A stretch of DNA of 64,000 bases from Cricetomys ansorgei (Eukaryota > Chordata > Mammalia > Rodentia > Nesomyidae), in assembly GCA_026225945.1 (NCBI GenBank), contig JAMJFZ010001868.1, forward strand, positions 5,401,501 through 5,465,500, read 5' to 3'. Shown piece by piece: positions 49,291-62,389 of this stretch. Under the pieces are notes generated by a model. The model made no database searches. It was not told the origin of the DNA and saw only the letters and a program-made list of their open reading frames with translations. The translations under genes and the position numbers were made by a program. Position 1 is the stretch's first letter, and every line of letters begins with the position of its first letter.

Positions 49291-51854
49291 TCATGCTATA
49301 TTGCTGTTTTCTAAATTTGGCATCCCTGTTGTCAGGAGACATTGGCCTAAGCCAAGGAGTACACTTGTACTAGTCAATCACCCTTTCCCTCTTCATATGC
49401 CTTAACACGAACACTGAATTTTTGTCATAATATTCATATTCGTCATAAAAATCTTTATTGAACCTAATATTTTATGTTTTCTTGTAATAATGATATTTTA
49501 TTTTGAAAAATCTTTTTATCCCATCAGTTATTTTTCCAGATTCTTTTGAAGAAGACCAAAGGACAATCTTCCTCTGTTTCTTTCTTTAACATGTAAAACA
49601 AAAAAAGTATAAAATTTATATTTATGACATTCAAAACTTCATCAAACCCATTAAAAAGGAAAACAATTTGTGAGAAAATAAAAATAGCAAATATTAACGA
49701 TAGTTTTTTTAGGTTATCCAAATGAATAGGAGATATGTGGGGATAACTTTCAAAATACATAAAATATTAGCACCAGTTCCTTCCTTGAGAGTGAAGAAAA
49801 CCCAGGATGCTCTTTGCTGAAAAAGACCAAGATTGGCAGGTAATAAAATGCATGCGTCTATGTAAAACCTCATCAAAAGATCTCACAAGAGGAAAAAAGC
49901 TAATACTTTGTGAGCATCTTGCATTGTGTCTACTTCAATAAATATGTAGATTCTGTATTATTACCTTTATAGCCTTTATATACCTTTAAAGTATGATTTT
50001 GTGTTTAATTTTATTTGCATGAAAAATGTTTTAGAATATTCGAAAGATTTGTCATATAATTCAGTGAAATGATAAGACTATCAAGAAGATGCGAGTAAGA
50101 GTTCAATCAGTGTTAAATGTTAGTATTCCAATAATCATATATCAGCAGTAAATTCAACTTAGTTGGTATTTTTCTTATCAAGCAATAAATCGAGTAGCAA
50201 ACTGATTGCAGAAAAACTGACTCCTTTAAAGCATCCTGAAACTGGTTTTCTGGAAATAAGTATCCTCCAGATAGATTTAAAAAAAAAATGCTTGAACACC
50301 TTGGAGAATGTGAGCATTCAGAACATAATATATGTTTCCCAATCAACTGTCTGTAACTATGCTCCCAGCACTGTACCTATTCATAGTTTTGTTAAACAGC
50401 AAATGACGCAGTTTCCTATTGATTAGAGATGGAGATATACAGAATGAAGTATACAGGAAGAATATGAGCCGGAGTTATAGATGAAAATATATGAAAACAG
50501 CTGTACAATCTACTCATTTCCGTTATATGGGGAATTCTTCAAAACCATTGTAACATTCCACTGAGTTGAATGCTTTGCATTCCTGGCAAATAACATCTAT
50601 GTCCTACTGAAGGGGGAATTTGAAGTCATTAGGTTCCTGTTGTAGCTACTGTTTCTCATTCCTCATTGCTTTTCATCTCTCAGAATGAAGCTTAAGTCCT
50701 CTTATTTCAAGCTTGTCTTTCAGCTTGTGGAAATTGACCTTTTATTCTCTTTTCTTCAAGGAAGACGGTGCTCCACGGGTCATAGTTAATTCCCCGTGAG
50801 TGGTTGTGTAAAATTTACTTGTTCTGGCATCTTTGAAGACTCATCATCCCTTAATACTATCTCACTGCATCCCTCCCTTGTTGCTAAGGCTATGTTTTCC
50901 TCTGGAAATAGCTTAGTCAACATCAACTATGAAGACTACCAAGTTTTATGGCTATTCCTCAGTCATTCACCTATTTTCCTACTGCTTGATGGATAGGCCA
51001 TGGATAGCTGCCTACCATCTACTGTTCCAGCTGCAAACTCTATACTCTTCCACTTTGAGCAGCTGGATCTGTTTCCTTGTTCTGTATGTGTCAGAGTTCT
51101 TCCTCCTCTTTAATGTAACATCTTTCTTTATTTGTAGTGCTATTTGGAGACGGGTCCTGTTCAATTTATATCCCCAGTCCAGATATCTTATAGACAAAAA
51201 GAAAACATGTATCTCCCCGCTGGCCATTGTCAAAACCAGAATAGCTCATAAATCAATCAATGAAATCAAACAGTCCCAAACTTATCAACCTTTACCATCT
51301 CCAATGCCTCTGTTCCTTGCACCCTTAAATCAACTATTTGAGTTATGCATTCACTATCTCTGTTTGTAGTGTCAATGATTCCAAGTAGAAAAAATAAAAT
51401 TTGGATCACTTTTAGTGATTTACACTTCTGAAACTATTTGCTTACTTACTCTTGTGTGTTCTAATGATTTTGTGATTAATCTTCATTTTTGTTTTCAACT
51501 TGTTTTTGCCACTGATCATACCTTTACTAAAGCTAACTTGATTTCTTTCTCTGTTTCTATCTCTCTCTGTCTCTCTGTCTATCTTTTCCCCCTCTCTCCA
51601 GAACTTTTAACATAAGATCTACCTAAATTTTAAATACACAGTAAACTAAGGGCAAATTTCTAGAAAACGTATTATCTTGTAGAATCAAATTTTAAACCAT
51701 AGCAACCATCGTCTTCTCTCTGCTGCTATGCATACAAACAGAGACTTGTGGTCCTGATCCTGCTGGAAGGCTTACTTGATTATCTTGATGTGCCTAACAG
51801 CTTCAATTTTGTTGCTACCTGTGGTATGATTTATTTCTTTTTTTTTAGGCTGAA
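49291..51854. other. Unique non-coding sequence
   Basis: The 146-codon plus frame at 50929-51369 is among the longest chance frames in the window. It shows no domain, and overlapping frames exist on both strands. A CT-rich stretch lies near 51550-51600. Confidence 0.35.
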
Positions 51855-51876
51855 CAATAATAATAATAATAATAAT
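51855..51876. repeat. (AAT)n microsatellite
   Basis: Seven AAT units. Confidence 0.9.
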
Positions 51877-53529
51877 AGCATTGATAACAATACTATAATT
51901 TTATAGGATGGTAATAGTTATAATTTATGGCAAGTTTTCTTCATTTATTTCTACATGAAGCTCAGGCTATTTCTAAATATTGGCTTACCTAAAAAATGGT
52001 GTAATGAATACTCCTCAAAAAATTGAAAGCTTCTGTACCATGAAGCAATTTCCCCTCTAGTTTTATATTCAAAGAAATGGAAAATGAGATTTTTCTGAGA
52101 GATTATAGATTTTTCACTATTCATTTCTGCCTCTATTTTTTATGTTTTACCATTTTTAATGTGTGTGTGTGTATGTATGTATGCATATATATATGCTGGT
52201 GTGACTTGTTTTCATTTTACAGTGGTAGTGATGGAATGCAGGACTTCAATTCTCTGTCAGTGTGACTCAATTCTCATCCAGTATGACTTTTTAAACCTTG
52301 TACATGAGTATGTACACACCCATTGCCCTTTTCTCAGATTAATGTATGATTATGAGTGGCCATCTGAGCAAATAACCTCCACACGGTAACAGGAACATGC
52401 ATTACCTATGCATATTCCATAGTCATAAAGCCTTCAAAGGCTGCTACTCACTGTTGTTTAGAATGGAGACACAAAGGACCCCAAGCCATTTGTGTTTCAC
52501 GACCCACTGCTGTTACCCTGAGTTAATAAAACCCAACAGTAAAAATCCTTTCACTCTCCTAGAGTATCTTCTTCAGAATGTTTAGTGAGGAGAGAAAATA
52601 TTTGTTTTAGACATTATCCTCAATTCCTAATTAGCTTGTTTTACTAATGACGAGTCTTTCTCATATGTGGGTAATAAATGCAATTGCCAATTGTGGGAAT
52701 ATTATTTAATACAACTGATTCCAATTATACCTACCATATACTGGCTGCATAGGGCGATATACAGTAAATAACGGCAGTCATCTGATTCTGAGTATTGGAA
52801 GCGCTGAGGCAAGAAAGACTACCTATATTCTATTGAGGTATGACATGGATGTACGATTGCTACTTCTCCATTACTTCTCATGAACAATGAAAGATAGGCT
52901 AAAGACTTTTTTTTAACAAATGATAAAATATAGGTCCTATAGATATTAGCTTTTGAAAGACGTTAGAAATAAGTTATCAGTAGCAAGGCATTGAATAAGA
53001 TAAACCAAAAAGTAAATCATTTTATAAATCACTGCATCCATAGTTTTAAAATTATGGAATATTTAAGTAAATTAAAAAAATATATATTGCACCCTATACC
53101 AGATATTGGCATTTCTACATATGAAGAGTCAGGTAAGAACTATTTTAGAATTACTGGCCATGGAGTTTCTATCACAATCATTTCATTCTGCCCTTGGAAT
53201 GAAATGTAACCACAGATAAGGGTAGACATCACCTTTTATGGAGGAAAATTCTCCTTGCAACATACAGAGACAATTACAGAAAACCACAGCAATTCAAAAT
53301 GCAAAGTTGTGGAGGCCAATCCCACCTGATGAATCTACAAACAATACCTGCACCTGAGGCTCAGGGACAACTGTGGAAGATGAGGTAGGGGGAAAGATTG
53401 CAAGGGCCAGAAGATCAGGAAGAATGTGAGATTGTGTCTCCTCAATTAGATGGACAACTTTTCAAATGTTTTCTTGTATGTGTTATAAGGCTATTTCCTG
53501 ATTATTTACTAAAAAATATTCCAACAGTA
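51877..53529. other. Unique non-coding sequence
   Basis: Short GT and TATG runs at about 52160-52192 precede sequence with a possible antisense SINE body that is too diverged to call. No gene. Confidence 0.35.
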
Positions 53530-53672
53530 GACTTTAGGCAGCTCACAGCCATCTCTAACTCCAGCTCCGAGGGATTTAACACCATCTTCTGGCTTCTAGG
53601 AACACTAGTATACATGTGGCATCCATGTCCATAGACACACACACACATACATATGAATTTGAAATACATAAA
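53530..53672 (+). mobile_element. B3-type SINE, 3' part
   Basis: 'ggcagctcacagccatctct', 'aactccagctccgagggatt', 'acaccatcttctggcttcta' and 'ccatgtccatagacacacac' are the classic B2/B3 body and tail. The element ends with CA-rich and A-rich sequence. The tRNA-derived head is not recognisable. Confidence 0.75.
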
Positions 53673-54329
53673 TTTTTTTTAAATTCACATTTAAAGCTCT
53701 ATTGGTATGCTGTTCATTTATTAGAATAACATTGCATTTATTGATTGTATTTCTTTAACAGAAAATGATAAAATTTTCACTTTAGAATTCCTAACTATGG
53801 GATCTAGAACCACACAAACTTCAGATGAAGTATATTACATGGATAAACACTAGCACATTTATATGTGGTTGGATGGATAGGCAAACCTGCATGATGTCCT
53901 GTAGATGTGAATGTTACAATTGCAAGATGGGATGATGATGTCAAGAGGCAGCAGAGAGAGGAGAGAAAGAGAGTCAAGATGAGAGCAAATGAACGTGAGC
54001 GAGTAGAAACTGCTCTATATTCCTGCTCTCTATAGGCTTTTTAATTTATTACAGAAATATTACTACTCTGATTAAGCATATTGTAGAAGTCCACATCCTG
54101 TTTTCAGGTAAGAGTCACATATACGTGTTTCCCTTCTTTTCTGACCCAGATTTGGCTATTTAAAGGAGTCTAAATTTTCTTCGTACAATAAAACTTATTG
54201 ATATCAAGCAGCAGTCCACACATGAGGATTATCACTATTGTGATGTGGCTTTTCTCACATCTGTAGCCCATTCATCTTTGCCAGTGTCAATAGGCACTTA
54301 AGAGTGTGCAGGGTTTGTCAAATAGAACC
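53673..54329. other. Unique non-coding sequence
   Basis: A purine-rich stretch lies near 53945-53985. Nothing else recognised. Confidence 0.4.
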
Positions 54330-54545
54330 ATACAAAATACAAGACAGATGTGTCAGATCTGAGGCCAGACTATATAGAGACTCACAGGTTCTAGTGCTAT
54401 CTGCTTGCTCTGTTGCTGAAGCACCCAAGAAGTGAACTGGAGGATTTGGAGAGAGGAGGAGGAAGAGGAGGAGTGTACTGTACTGTATGAAATTCTAAAA
54501 GAATAAATTAATTAATTAACAACAACAACAACAACAACAAAAACT
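54330..54545 (+). mobile_element. Possible L1 LINE 3' end
   Basis: The order of a CAGATCTGAGG-type stretch, a purine block (GAGAGGAGGAGGAAGAGGAG), TATGAAATTCTAAAAGAATAAATTA and an A-rich tail turned into (AAC)n at about 54518-54541 is typical of L1 3' ends. No ORF2 sequence is seen. Confidence 0.4.
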
Positions 54546-56963
54546 TGCTTGGTGAACCCAAGTGGACATAAAGAGAAGTCTGACTCTCTGGTTCCTGTTC
54601 TAATCTTCCAGGTTATCTACGGAAGCCTCAGTACCACTCAGCCTGAGCTGCCTTCTGATTATTGCTTTATAAGAAGCCCCAAATGAGATCAGGGGATTAA
54701 GTGATTGATCAAATCAGAGGTTCAAAGATAATACTTGAATGCATCTGTATTCTGTCACTGAAAAGGCCCTCAGGCTCCACCAACACATTTTTCATCAAGG
54801 TACCTGCAGTACCAGCTGTCTATATGTGGTTGGAATTTCAGTATATCTTATTATAAAATCTGGGGAGCTTCTCTTCTGCACTCCTTAAGATATGAACTAC
54901 ATGATTAAAATGGTTTTTCTCTTGTATCTTAAAGCCATGATGCATCTATACCATTTTGCCATTTTTTCAGATATATTCTTCCAATAATTTAAATTTTTCA
55001 TGCATTCTTTTAATAACAGGACATATTAATTCCAGTCATTCTCACATCCTTATATCTGTAATTCATTTTCACTATTTAGAATTTTAACGGTGCAAAATAA
55101 GTCTTTTGTCCAGAAATTCATGAATTAAAAAAATAATTCAATTAAACATACATAGAAAAATTATATGCATTCCTGATACTATAAACCAAAATCCACTACA
55201 GATAAATTTCAGGTATAATTATGAAAGGAAAACTATTATTCTTTGACATGGAAATAAATGAGGATCTAATAAATACAACACATAATTGTTCATCATAAAA
55301 GAATAAAAATTACAAATTGATTTTTAATATATACAGTTAAGTGTTTCTGCTCAACCAAAAAGGGTATGAAAAATACAGCCCAGAGAAAACAAATGCCCCA
55401 AATTTATATGCAAAAGAATCTTGATCCATTGGTCTGCATTTTCATTTTATAAGAAACAAGTATCCAGAGAGGTTGATGAAGAACATTTGGCTGCACAATG
55501 TATAGATGCAGAGGAGAAATTAGATGAATTAGGTATATAAAAGAGTCTCTAAAATACAACTAAAACCCTAAAACTCAACTAAAATTCAATTAAAAACAGC
55601 CAATGAATAGGATAGAGCCCCCAAGAAAAACTACACATACACACGTATGAATACAGAGTAAACATGTATGAGCTGTGTTGTCTCCTTAGTCTTCTTGTCT
55701 GATATACAAATTTCCTTTAAGTTGAAACAGTCCCTCCTGAAGGAAGGAGAGACTCATGAGAGTAAAGAAGTGCACAAACCACAAGTCTGGGGAAACTGAA
55801 ATTTCCATGATTCACAAGGGCCCTCCCCAGCATTACAGAAGCAGTAAACAATTGCTGGGGATTCTCTGCTAAATGGAGCTGCCTGAGAAGAATCTGTACA
55901 ACTGCTCGCAAGTCATGCAGAGAGCTCCAGTGATACAGCTTTTGTGAGTGCTCACCAGGGTAGAATACTATCAGTGATTCAGCTCCCTCTGAGCTGTTCC
56001 CTCTCATGTAAGAAACCCTTCACCCATACTCTTGTTTTTGCCAATTTAGACCCCCATAGAGTCTTCTCTTGTCACTCACTGGTGCTTTATCTGGAGTCTG
56101 TAGACTCCAATGTTGTGCTGCATTTTCCCAGTAAAAATCTTACATAACATTGCCAGTAATTGATGAAAATATAGAGAAAGAAGTCTTCATATATAGCTGG
56201 TGGTCTGTAAGCTGCTGGTATCTTTTGGAAAGCTGATTGGCAATGTAGTGAACACTAAACCTGAACCTTTGCATCCTCTGTGTGACAGGCAGATTGATGT
56301 TCCCAAACACAGTCACAGGATAATCATCAGAGCTTGTGGAAGCATCACTTCACCTGACAGAAGAGATTGAGATGATCTAGTTAAATTAAGGTTCTTGAGG
56401 CCAACCCTGGGTGAGTTCAGTATAAGATTTCCTATGAGAAAGAAGCAGATATGTAATCGGAAAGGAGTGGTAATCATAGAAAAAGAAGAAAAGGTATATA
56501 AAAAAAGACAAGAACCAAATAATTCAGGTAGTTTTGGGATTGGGGATAGTCAGGAGCTTGGAATGAAGCACACTTGTGAAAGAGTATTTGAGATTTCTGA
56601 GTTCCATAGGCATTTGTGTTATGTGAATCCACTATATTTGTAGTCATTTAATACAAATGAATACTTTCCGTTGAACCAACAACCTCTTTCTTTACTATAC
56701 TCTAACATGAAACATGTTTTCAGGATACTAGAATGTTTATAACAATAAAGTTTGTTGGTTTAAGCTTGAAGCAAATTCCTTACCAAGAGTATACTGAATA
56801 AGCACATTGTGATATATTCTCATCACAGAATGCATGTAGTATGAATGAATGAATGATCTATCAATATATAGAATGTTACAAATGGTATCACCCACATAAT
56901 ATTGCCACAGAGTATATACTAGCAATACAAATTATATGACATAATTTATATAAAACAAAAATA
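54546..56963. other. Unique non-coding sequence
   Basis: A stretch near 56200-56285 ('ttttggaaagctgattggca') weakly resembles late L1 ORF2. The 96-codon minus frame at 55717-56007 has no domain. A GAAT run lies at about 56842-56856. Confidence 0.35.
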
Positions 56964-57085
56964 TGGTCTGGTATGGGAGAACACACATGTGAACTCAGCA
57001 CTGGAGAGAGCCGAGATGCAAGGACCATAAGGTTAAAACCAGTCTGCTCTATACTAAGAGCTTGACACAGAACTCTAAAACAAAC
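56964..57085 (+). mobile_element. B1 SINE, heavily diverged
   Basis: 'tctggtatgggagaacacac', 'tgaactcagcactggagaga', 'aggttaaaaccagtctgctc' and 'gacacagaactctaaaacaa' follow the B1 order in plus orientation with many mismatches. Confidence 0.45.
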
Positions 57086-59329
57086 ATGTGAAGTAAAAAC
57101 AGTGACTATGGAATATTTGAATAACTAATGCATTTGAATAACTTACGTCTGGGAAGAGTTCCCAGAGTAAAAGTCTGTAGTAGTGAAGTCCTGGAGTGCT
57201 GCTGCTGTTTATTACTTAAAGTTAGTGAAGGCTAACAAGGGTTCTTGGCCTGTGAAATCGATCAATTTTATGAATTCAGTTTACACTTTAATTAAAAAGG
57301 TAAACATAAATTAAAAAGTATGACCCAGAAATTTCATTTGATTGACAAGAAGGAATATTAAAATCTGTGTAAACATTAAATCATTAAAAATTTTAAATAC
57401 TTCTTAAAAGTCATCGTGGGTTATTCATTGAAACATCAACCAAGGACTTTCTCAGGTCTTATTTAAAATCTTAAACACTCTCTAAAGGCCTGAGGGTCTG
57501 GCCTGAGGCTAGCAATGTCTCTAGAGTGCTATCTTAAGGCCATGCATATTTAATTAAATAGTTAATTGAAATACACATAGAAAAATATTCCCTCAAGCTG
57601 ACACAATGGCAGAATTTTCCTCTCCAATTATTTTTTTCACATCCCTCTTGGGACCAGAGCCTTAATTTAAGTTGCATTTTTAGCTATGCTCACTTTTCGC
57701 TTGATATCGTTCCAGGTCTAGCAATCTATGAAGTATTTTTTCCTCCAACTTACAGGTACATTGATGTCCTCAGTGCCTGCTGTTTTCTGTACAAAGTGAG
57801 GAGAATCAAGAATGGCATGCAGTGTCCATAGTCTAAGGTGCCAAAAGTGGAGATGAGGAGGAGGCCCCTTCTCTTCATCTACTGTTATAAAAAGTAGAAA
57901 CCAGCCATTGTGAAGATACTGAAGTCTTGCTTTATTGGCCTAAGTTTCATTTTATACGGGGAACAGAACTGCATGAATAACCTCATCTTGACTGAATTTA
58001 ACTATTCCAAGCCCCTTCCAGTTCATAATTTTTATTTCACTTTACATCTAATACATATTTTGAGTTGCTAATTGTATTTAAGGATGTGTTTGGAAAACTA
58101 GGAAGATAATGAGACGCAAGAATGCTATGTACTCAGAGAATGCAGATATTCACAAGGGAGGTTCTCATTGTTCTCTGACACACGTGTAGTGCTAGGGTAT
58201 TCAAGAAATTGATTTGGATGTCTCAAAAAAACTGAATATTCAGTGTATCAGGATTTGTATTAGGAATAGAAAAACTGGGAATTCATGAAATACATGTGTA
58301 CATGTTAATACTGAGTATCATGTACATTTTACGAAGACCTTATAAGCTAAACTATTAAATTTCACCTCCAAGTAAGCTTTGAGTGGCAACATAATGAAGT
58401 GAAGCCAAAATCTCACTCTCTATAATTTGAGATAAATTTCTCAATTTTAGTTTTGCTACTTAATATATACAAATTATTTTCAAATTTTTGACAAAATAAT
58501 GCCTGACATTCAATTCTTCTGTTTCTTTAAACCATTATAGTAGTCCAAGAAATCTGTATTTCCCACCATCCTCCAGTCCAATGCAATCCTCATCCTAGTA
58601 TTTTGACTAATATATTGGCCCATCTAACCTGGAATGTCCACAAAAGCCAACTAATCATCCTGATAATAAGTGACTAGAGCAGAAAAGGCCAACTAGATCA
58701 GAAGCTTTCAACGTTAGAAACCTAAGGAAATGTTCAAACATGAAACCAAGAAAATTAAAGGGCTAGATTTGAGTCAAAAATTAAAAACACAGATAATATC
58801 AAGGATGTCTCTAAGGAACAGAGCTGTGAGGAATGCAAGTAAGCTGAAGTCATCAGTATAAATTATTAATAAGCAGGAATCAATAGATATAAAAATAGAG
58901 TCATTAAGAGAGGCAACTGGATTGGCGGCTATAAAACAAGAATGGCTTGTAACACAGGCACAGCAGTACACAGCCCTCTGAATGGGAAGCTGTGGGCTTC
59001 CATTCTGAACACAGAAAGAACCTCTGCATCTCAACAATAAAGGAGACAAAGCTCTGAAAACTGAGGATAATTTTCAACATACATTTCTCTAAGAAGCAAT
59101 CATGGCCAGTAAGCAGACAAGGAGATCCAGAATGTTGTCAGTCGTCAGTGAAATGACAACAGACTGAAAATGAGATACACTTTACACTCACTGCAAGGCA
59201 CTTAAGAGAAGAGTCAGAGAACAGTGTCTACCAATATACATAGGAAATAGATGATGGTGAATCTAAAATCCTTCCATTTCTTAAAAAAAAAAAAAAACAA
59301 CTGGCAAATGTCTTCAAATTGTTCAACAC
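57086..59329. other. Unique non-coding sequence
   Basis: No recognisable gene or young repeat. An A14 run is at about 59283-59296. Confidence 0.4.
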
Positions 59330-59379
59330 AGCTGTATCAAGTGACTCAGCAAATACAATTCTTAATATATGCAGTAGAA

Positions 59380-59640
59380 ATTAAAATATAGGCATTAAAA
59401 ATATGGGTGAACAGATGTTCACAGCAGTCTTAGTCATAATTATCCACAAATGGAATCAACATAAATGTCCATCGGCTGGTGAATTTATGTAAAAGTTTCC
59501 TATCTTGATACAATGATCTATTAGTCTGTACTACAGGGAAATGAAGTACTGATACATGTTAAAACTTGCTGGATCTGGAATAGGCCTGTCTCTAAAGAAC
59601 AATATTGTAAACACTGGTTGTAAGTGTTAAATCATTAGAT
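59380..59640 (+). mobile_element. Old L1 LINE fragment (late ORF2)
   Basis: 'gatgttcacagcagtcttag', 'tcataattatccacaaatgg', 'aataaatgtcc'-like 'cataaatgtccatcggctgg' and 'gaaatgaagtactgataca' match the end of L1 ORF2 in order. Many substitutions mark it as an older L1 than the copy at 62-64 kb. Confidence 0.6.
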
Positions 59641-60168
59641 ATAGACAAAATTACTGGTTATGGAGATCTGGGAAAGAAGAGGATGGAGAATGAAGGTCAG
59701 TGTGTAAAGGAATAGGGTTGGGAGGGATGAAAATGTCCTGTAACAGGGAATGCATTGTTCTTTCCATATACAAAAGCAAGGAAGGAAAGATAGCATGGAG
59801 ATAGGGATTGAGGAATGGAAGAAGGAAGGGAAGGAGGAATGGAGAGAGAAAGGACACAGGGAAGGAGGGAGGGAAAGAGAAGAATTATTTTTTATCATTC
59901 TGTAGCTCATATGAAATATTAGTGAATGTCTATAACATCTAATTACATATATATACATATACATATATATATGTATGTGCTCTTACAAATGAAGGCAATT
60001 TTACACCTATAATCTTACCTATGTAGATACTATTATTAAACACCTTAAATGTTTTATTACTTTTATTACTGAAGTTAAATTATAATCATATCATTTCTCC
60101 TTCCCTTTCCTCTCATAAAAACCTCCAATTACCCCACTTTGCTCTCTTTCAAATTTTGTATGTATATG
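59641..60168. other. Mixed sequence with purine tract and AT run
   Basis: A GGAAGG-type purine stretch (about 59770-59880) and an ATAC/TATA run (59945-59978) follow the L1 fragment and may be its 3' UTR and tail. No gene. The 109-codon minus frame at 59635-59964 is pyrimidine-driven. Confidence 0.4.
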
Positions 60169-60292
60169 TAACCAATTTCTGTGCTCTTCACGGGGAAAAT
60201 ACTATTTCTCCTACTTTCACCATTCCCTCCTTGTCTATAACTTGTCTATAATCGGTGCAGGGGTAAGGCCTTCAGGGCTTTCCGATCTCTAC
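60169..60292 (-). mobile_element. Inverted 5' segment of a twin-primed L1
   Basis: On the minus strand this reads as L1 3' UTR sequence ('ggagaaatagtattttcccc', then GTGAAGAGCACAGAAATTGG). It lies directly left of plus-oriented L1 3' UTR that begins at the same L1 position, so the 30-base junction piece is present twice in opposite orientation. That is the layout left by twin priming during L1 insertion. Confidence 0.65.
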
Positions 60293-60322
60293 TTTCCCCG
60301 TGAAGAGCACAGAAATTGGTTA
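60169..60322. repeat. Perfect 30-bp inverted repeat with 94-base loop
   Basis: Arms 60169-60198 and 60293-60322 are exact reverse complements. The spacer contains a small direct repeat (CTTGTCTATAA twice, near 60230-60251). Confidence 0.95.
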
Positions 60323-60570
60323 TCCAATACCAGATGGTCAGCCCTGAAAACATGCATACAAATCACTTTATACAGGTTAAGCAGATAGCATTTAGGGATA
60401 TAAATGTATATGCACATACATGCATGCAACAATTAATGATAAATGATGTCATGGATTTGAAAAAAGATCAAGGCAGTGTATGTGGGAGGGTTGGAAGAGA
60501 GGAAAGGGAATGGAGAAATGCTGTTATTACAATCTCAAAAATGTATAGAAAACAAAAATGTTATTGAGTC
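60293..60570 (+). mobile_element. L1 LINE 3' UTR, 3' segment of the twin-primed copy
   Basis: 'attggttatccaataccaga', 'tggtcagccctgaaaacatg', 'tgcaacaattaatgataaat', 'gagggttggaagagaggaaa' and 'attacaatctcaaaaatgta' are the ordered end of the rodent L1 3' UTR, followed by a short A-rich tail. Confidence 0.8.
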
Positions 60571-60869
60571 TGTAGAGAATAATCCACAACAAATGGCAAT
60601 TGCTATCATGCCAGATAGAAAGCAAATGATCTTTAGACAGCACTTCCATTCTGAGTGAATGTTTGAGATACTGAAACAGCATCTCAATGTTTCGAAGTAT
60701 CCACCACATCCAAAAGTCCAGTTAAAGACTCTGTGCTGAATCTGGGAAAATAATATCCTTCCTGCAGTTTCTTTTCTTAATTCAATATTTATGGCTTGGT
60801 TTTGCATTTTTGCTGTTTCTTTGTTTGTTTTTTTATCTTTTTTAATTGAGTTTTTTAAATTTTGTCTTA
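60571..60869. other. Unique sequence
   Basis: T-rich at its right end, which may be the reversed tail of the next SINE. No gene. Confidence 0.4.
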
Positions 60870-61063
60870 ATTATATGGGTGATTTGCTTCCTTATTTGTA
60901 AACTTCAAGCATGCCTAGGGCCTTCAGAGGTCAGAATAAGGCATCCCATCCCCTAGATCTGGAGTTACAGATGGTTGAAAGTCACCATGTATGTGCCAGG
61001 AATTGAACCTGGGTCCTCTCAAGGAGCAAGAATGCTCTTACCAATGAACCATCCTCCCAGCAG
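60870..61063 (-). mobile_element. B3-type SINE, antisense
   Basis: 'gccttcagaggtcagaataa', 'ccctagatctggagttacag', 'ccaggaattgaacctgggtc' and 'accaatgaaccatcctccca' give tail, body, antisense B box and antisense A box in order. Well preserved. Confidence 0.85.
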
Positions 61064-61504
61064 TAGCGATTTTTAAAGACTGATTATGCACAAACTTGAC
61101 AGGCAAGTTGGGAAGAAAGGTAAGAAAGGACATTTTCAGGCTTCTTTCATGCCTATATAAAAGAAAGCAAGCTACAAATATCCCAAGCAGGATTCTGCAG
61201 CAAATCAGGTATGAACTTCACACATTAAAACTTTGAATTTGGCATAAATATTCATTTTCTTCAAGTTGATTCAAAAAAAGGGAACAAATTAAAGCATTTA
61301 TTTAGTGCACTTCCCTACATCTAAGCACTTACACACACACACACCTCGCTCCCAAATAAGCCTACTTAATTCTCAAAAGCATCTTGGTAGGGGAATGCAA
61401 ATCCCTTGTCAACCTGTTTCAATTTGTAAAATAATCCTTACAGGCAATAAATTGTTCCCTTTTATAAAAAGATATAGATTTATTTTTACTTCTGTGTATA
61501 TGGT
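61064..61504. other. Unique sequence with short CA run
   Basis: ACACACACACAC at 61331-61342. Nothing else recognised. Confidence 0.4.
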
Positions 61505-61672
61505 AGGAATATTTATGTGTGAGTAAAGGGAACTATGAGCCTAGAAAAGGGTGTCCCATTCCCTGGGGCTGGAGTTACAGGTCCTTGTGAACAGCCCAAC
61601 ATAGGTCCTGGGAATAAAAGTGCTCTCCAAGAGCACTAAGTACTCTTATCAGCTATGGCATCTCCAGCTCCC
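61505..61672 (-). mobile_element. B3-type SINE, antisense
   Basis: 'gtgtcccattccctggggct', 'ggagttacaggtccttgtga', 'cataggtcctgggaataaaa' and the head 'ggcatctccagctccc' fit a B3-type SINE. A duplicated 'aagagcact'-like stretch lies near 61628. Confidence 0.75.
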
Positions 61673-62069
61673 AAGGAATTATTTCTAAAGCAAGCCTCAG
61701 AATAAGAAAATGTCAGCCACACTTGCATTAAAGCTCTTTCTTTATGCACTATGCTGTTTTTCACAGAAGCTGCCTTAAGTTTATGACCAATTTGTGAGAT
61801 GTTTAAAGCCATTAATGCAAGAAATGTTGATGTGCATAAAAGCCTTCTAAAGGCAAACTGTGCTTTATGGATATGTTCTTTGAGGTACATTGAACTTCTT
61901 CATGATTTTTTTTCAGCCAAAGGTAATTCTTAAATATGCCAATTGATCCAAGCTAACATTTTGAAAGTATGCTTATGTGCTCAGTTCTACATCACAGATT
62001 TAAATATAAAAGGAAGACAGTATTTCCACATGTACACTTCAGTGTCCGACAGTTATTTTGATGTTAAGA
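61673..62069. other. Unique sequence before the terminal L1
   Basis: Nothing recognised; small minus frame at 61636-61890 without domain. Confidence 0.4.
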
Positions 62070-62389
62070 GAACAGGCCAATACCTAAACATAATAAAAGG
62101 CAATTTACAGCAAGCCCACAGCCAACATCAAATTAAACGGAGAGAAACTCAAAGCAATTCTACTAAAATCAGGAACAAGACAAGTTTGTCCCCTCTTGCC
62201 ATACCGAAGGAGATCAAGGGGATACGAACTGGAAAGGAAGAAGTCAAAGTATCCTTATTTGCAGAAGATATGATAGTATATATAAGCGACCCGAAAAGCT
62301 CGACCAGAGAACTGCTATTGCTGATAAACAACTTCAGAGAAGTTACTGGCTACATGGTCAACTCAAAAAAGTCTGTAGCCCTCTTATAG
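61943..62389 (+). pseudogene. L1 ORF2 reverse-transcriptase fragment, inactive
   Basis: A 148-codon open frame, of which the first ~45 codons are non-L1 flank and the rest is RT sequence of an L1 ORF2. The catalytic FADD is altered to FAED, about 70 bases of RT coding sequence appear deleted, and a stop ends the frame at 62389. Taken as a retrotransposon remnant, not a host gene. Confidence 0.75.

Noticed and set aside
50929..51369. 146-codon plus frame.
   Set aside because: Hydrophobic and serine-rich from pyrimidine-rich DNA, with overlapping frames in other phases and no family resemblance. A protein search would be decisive; a conserved hit would revive it.
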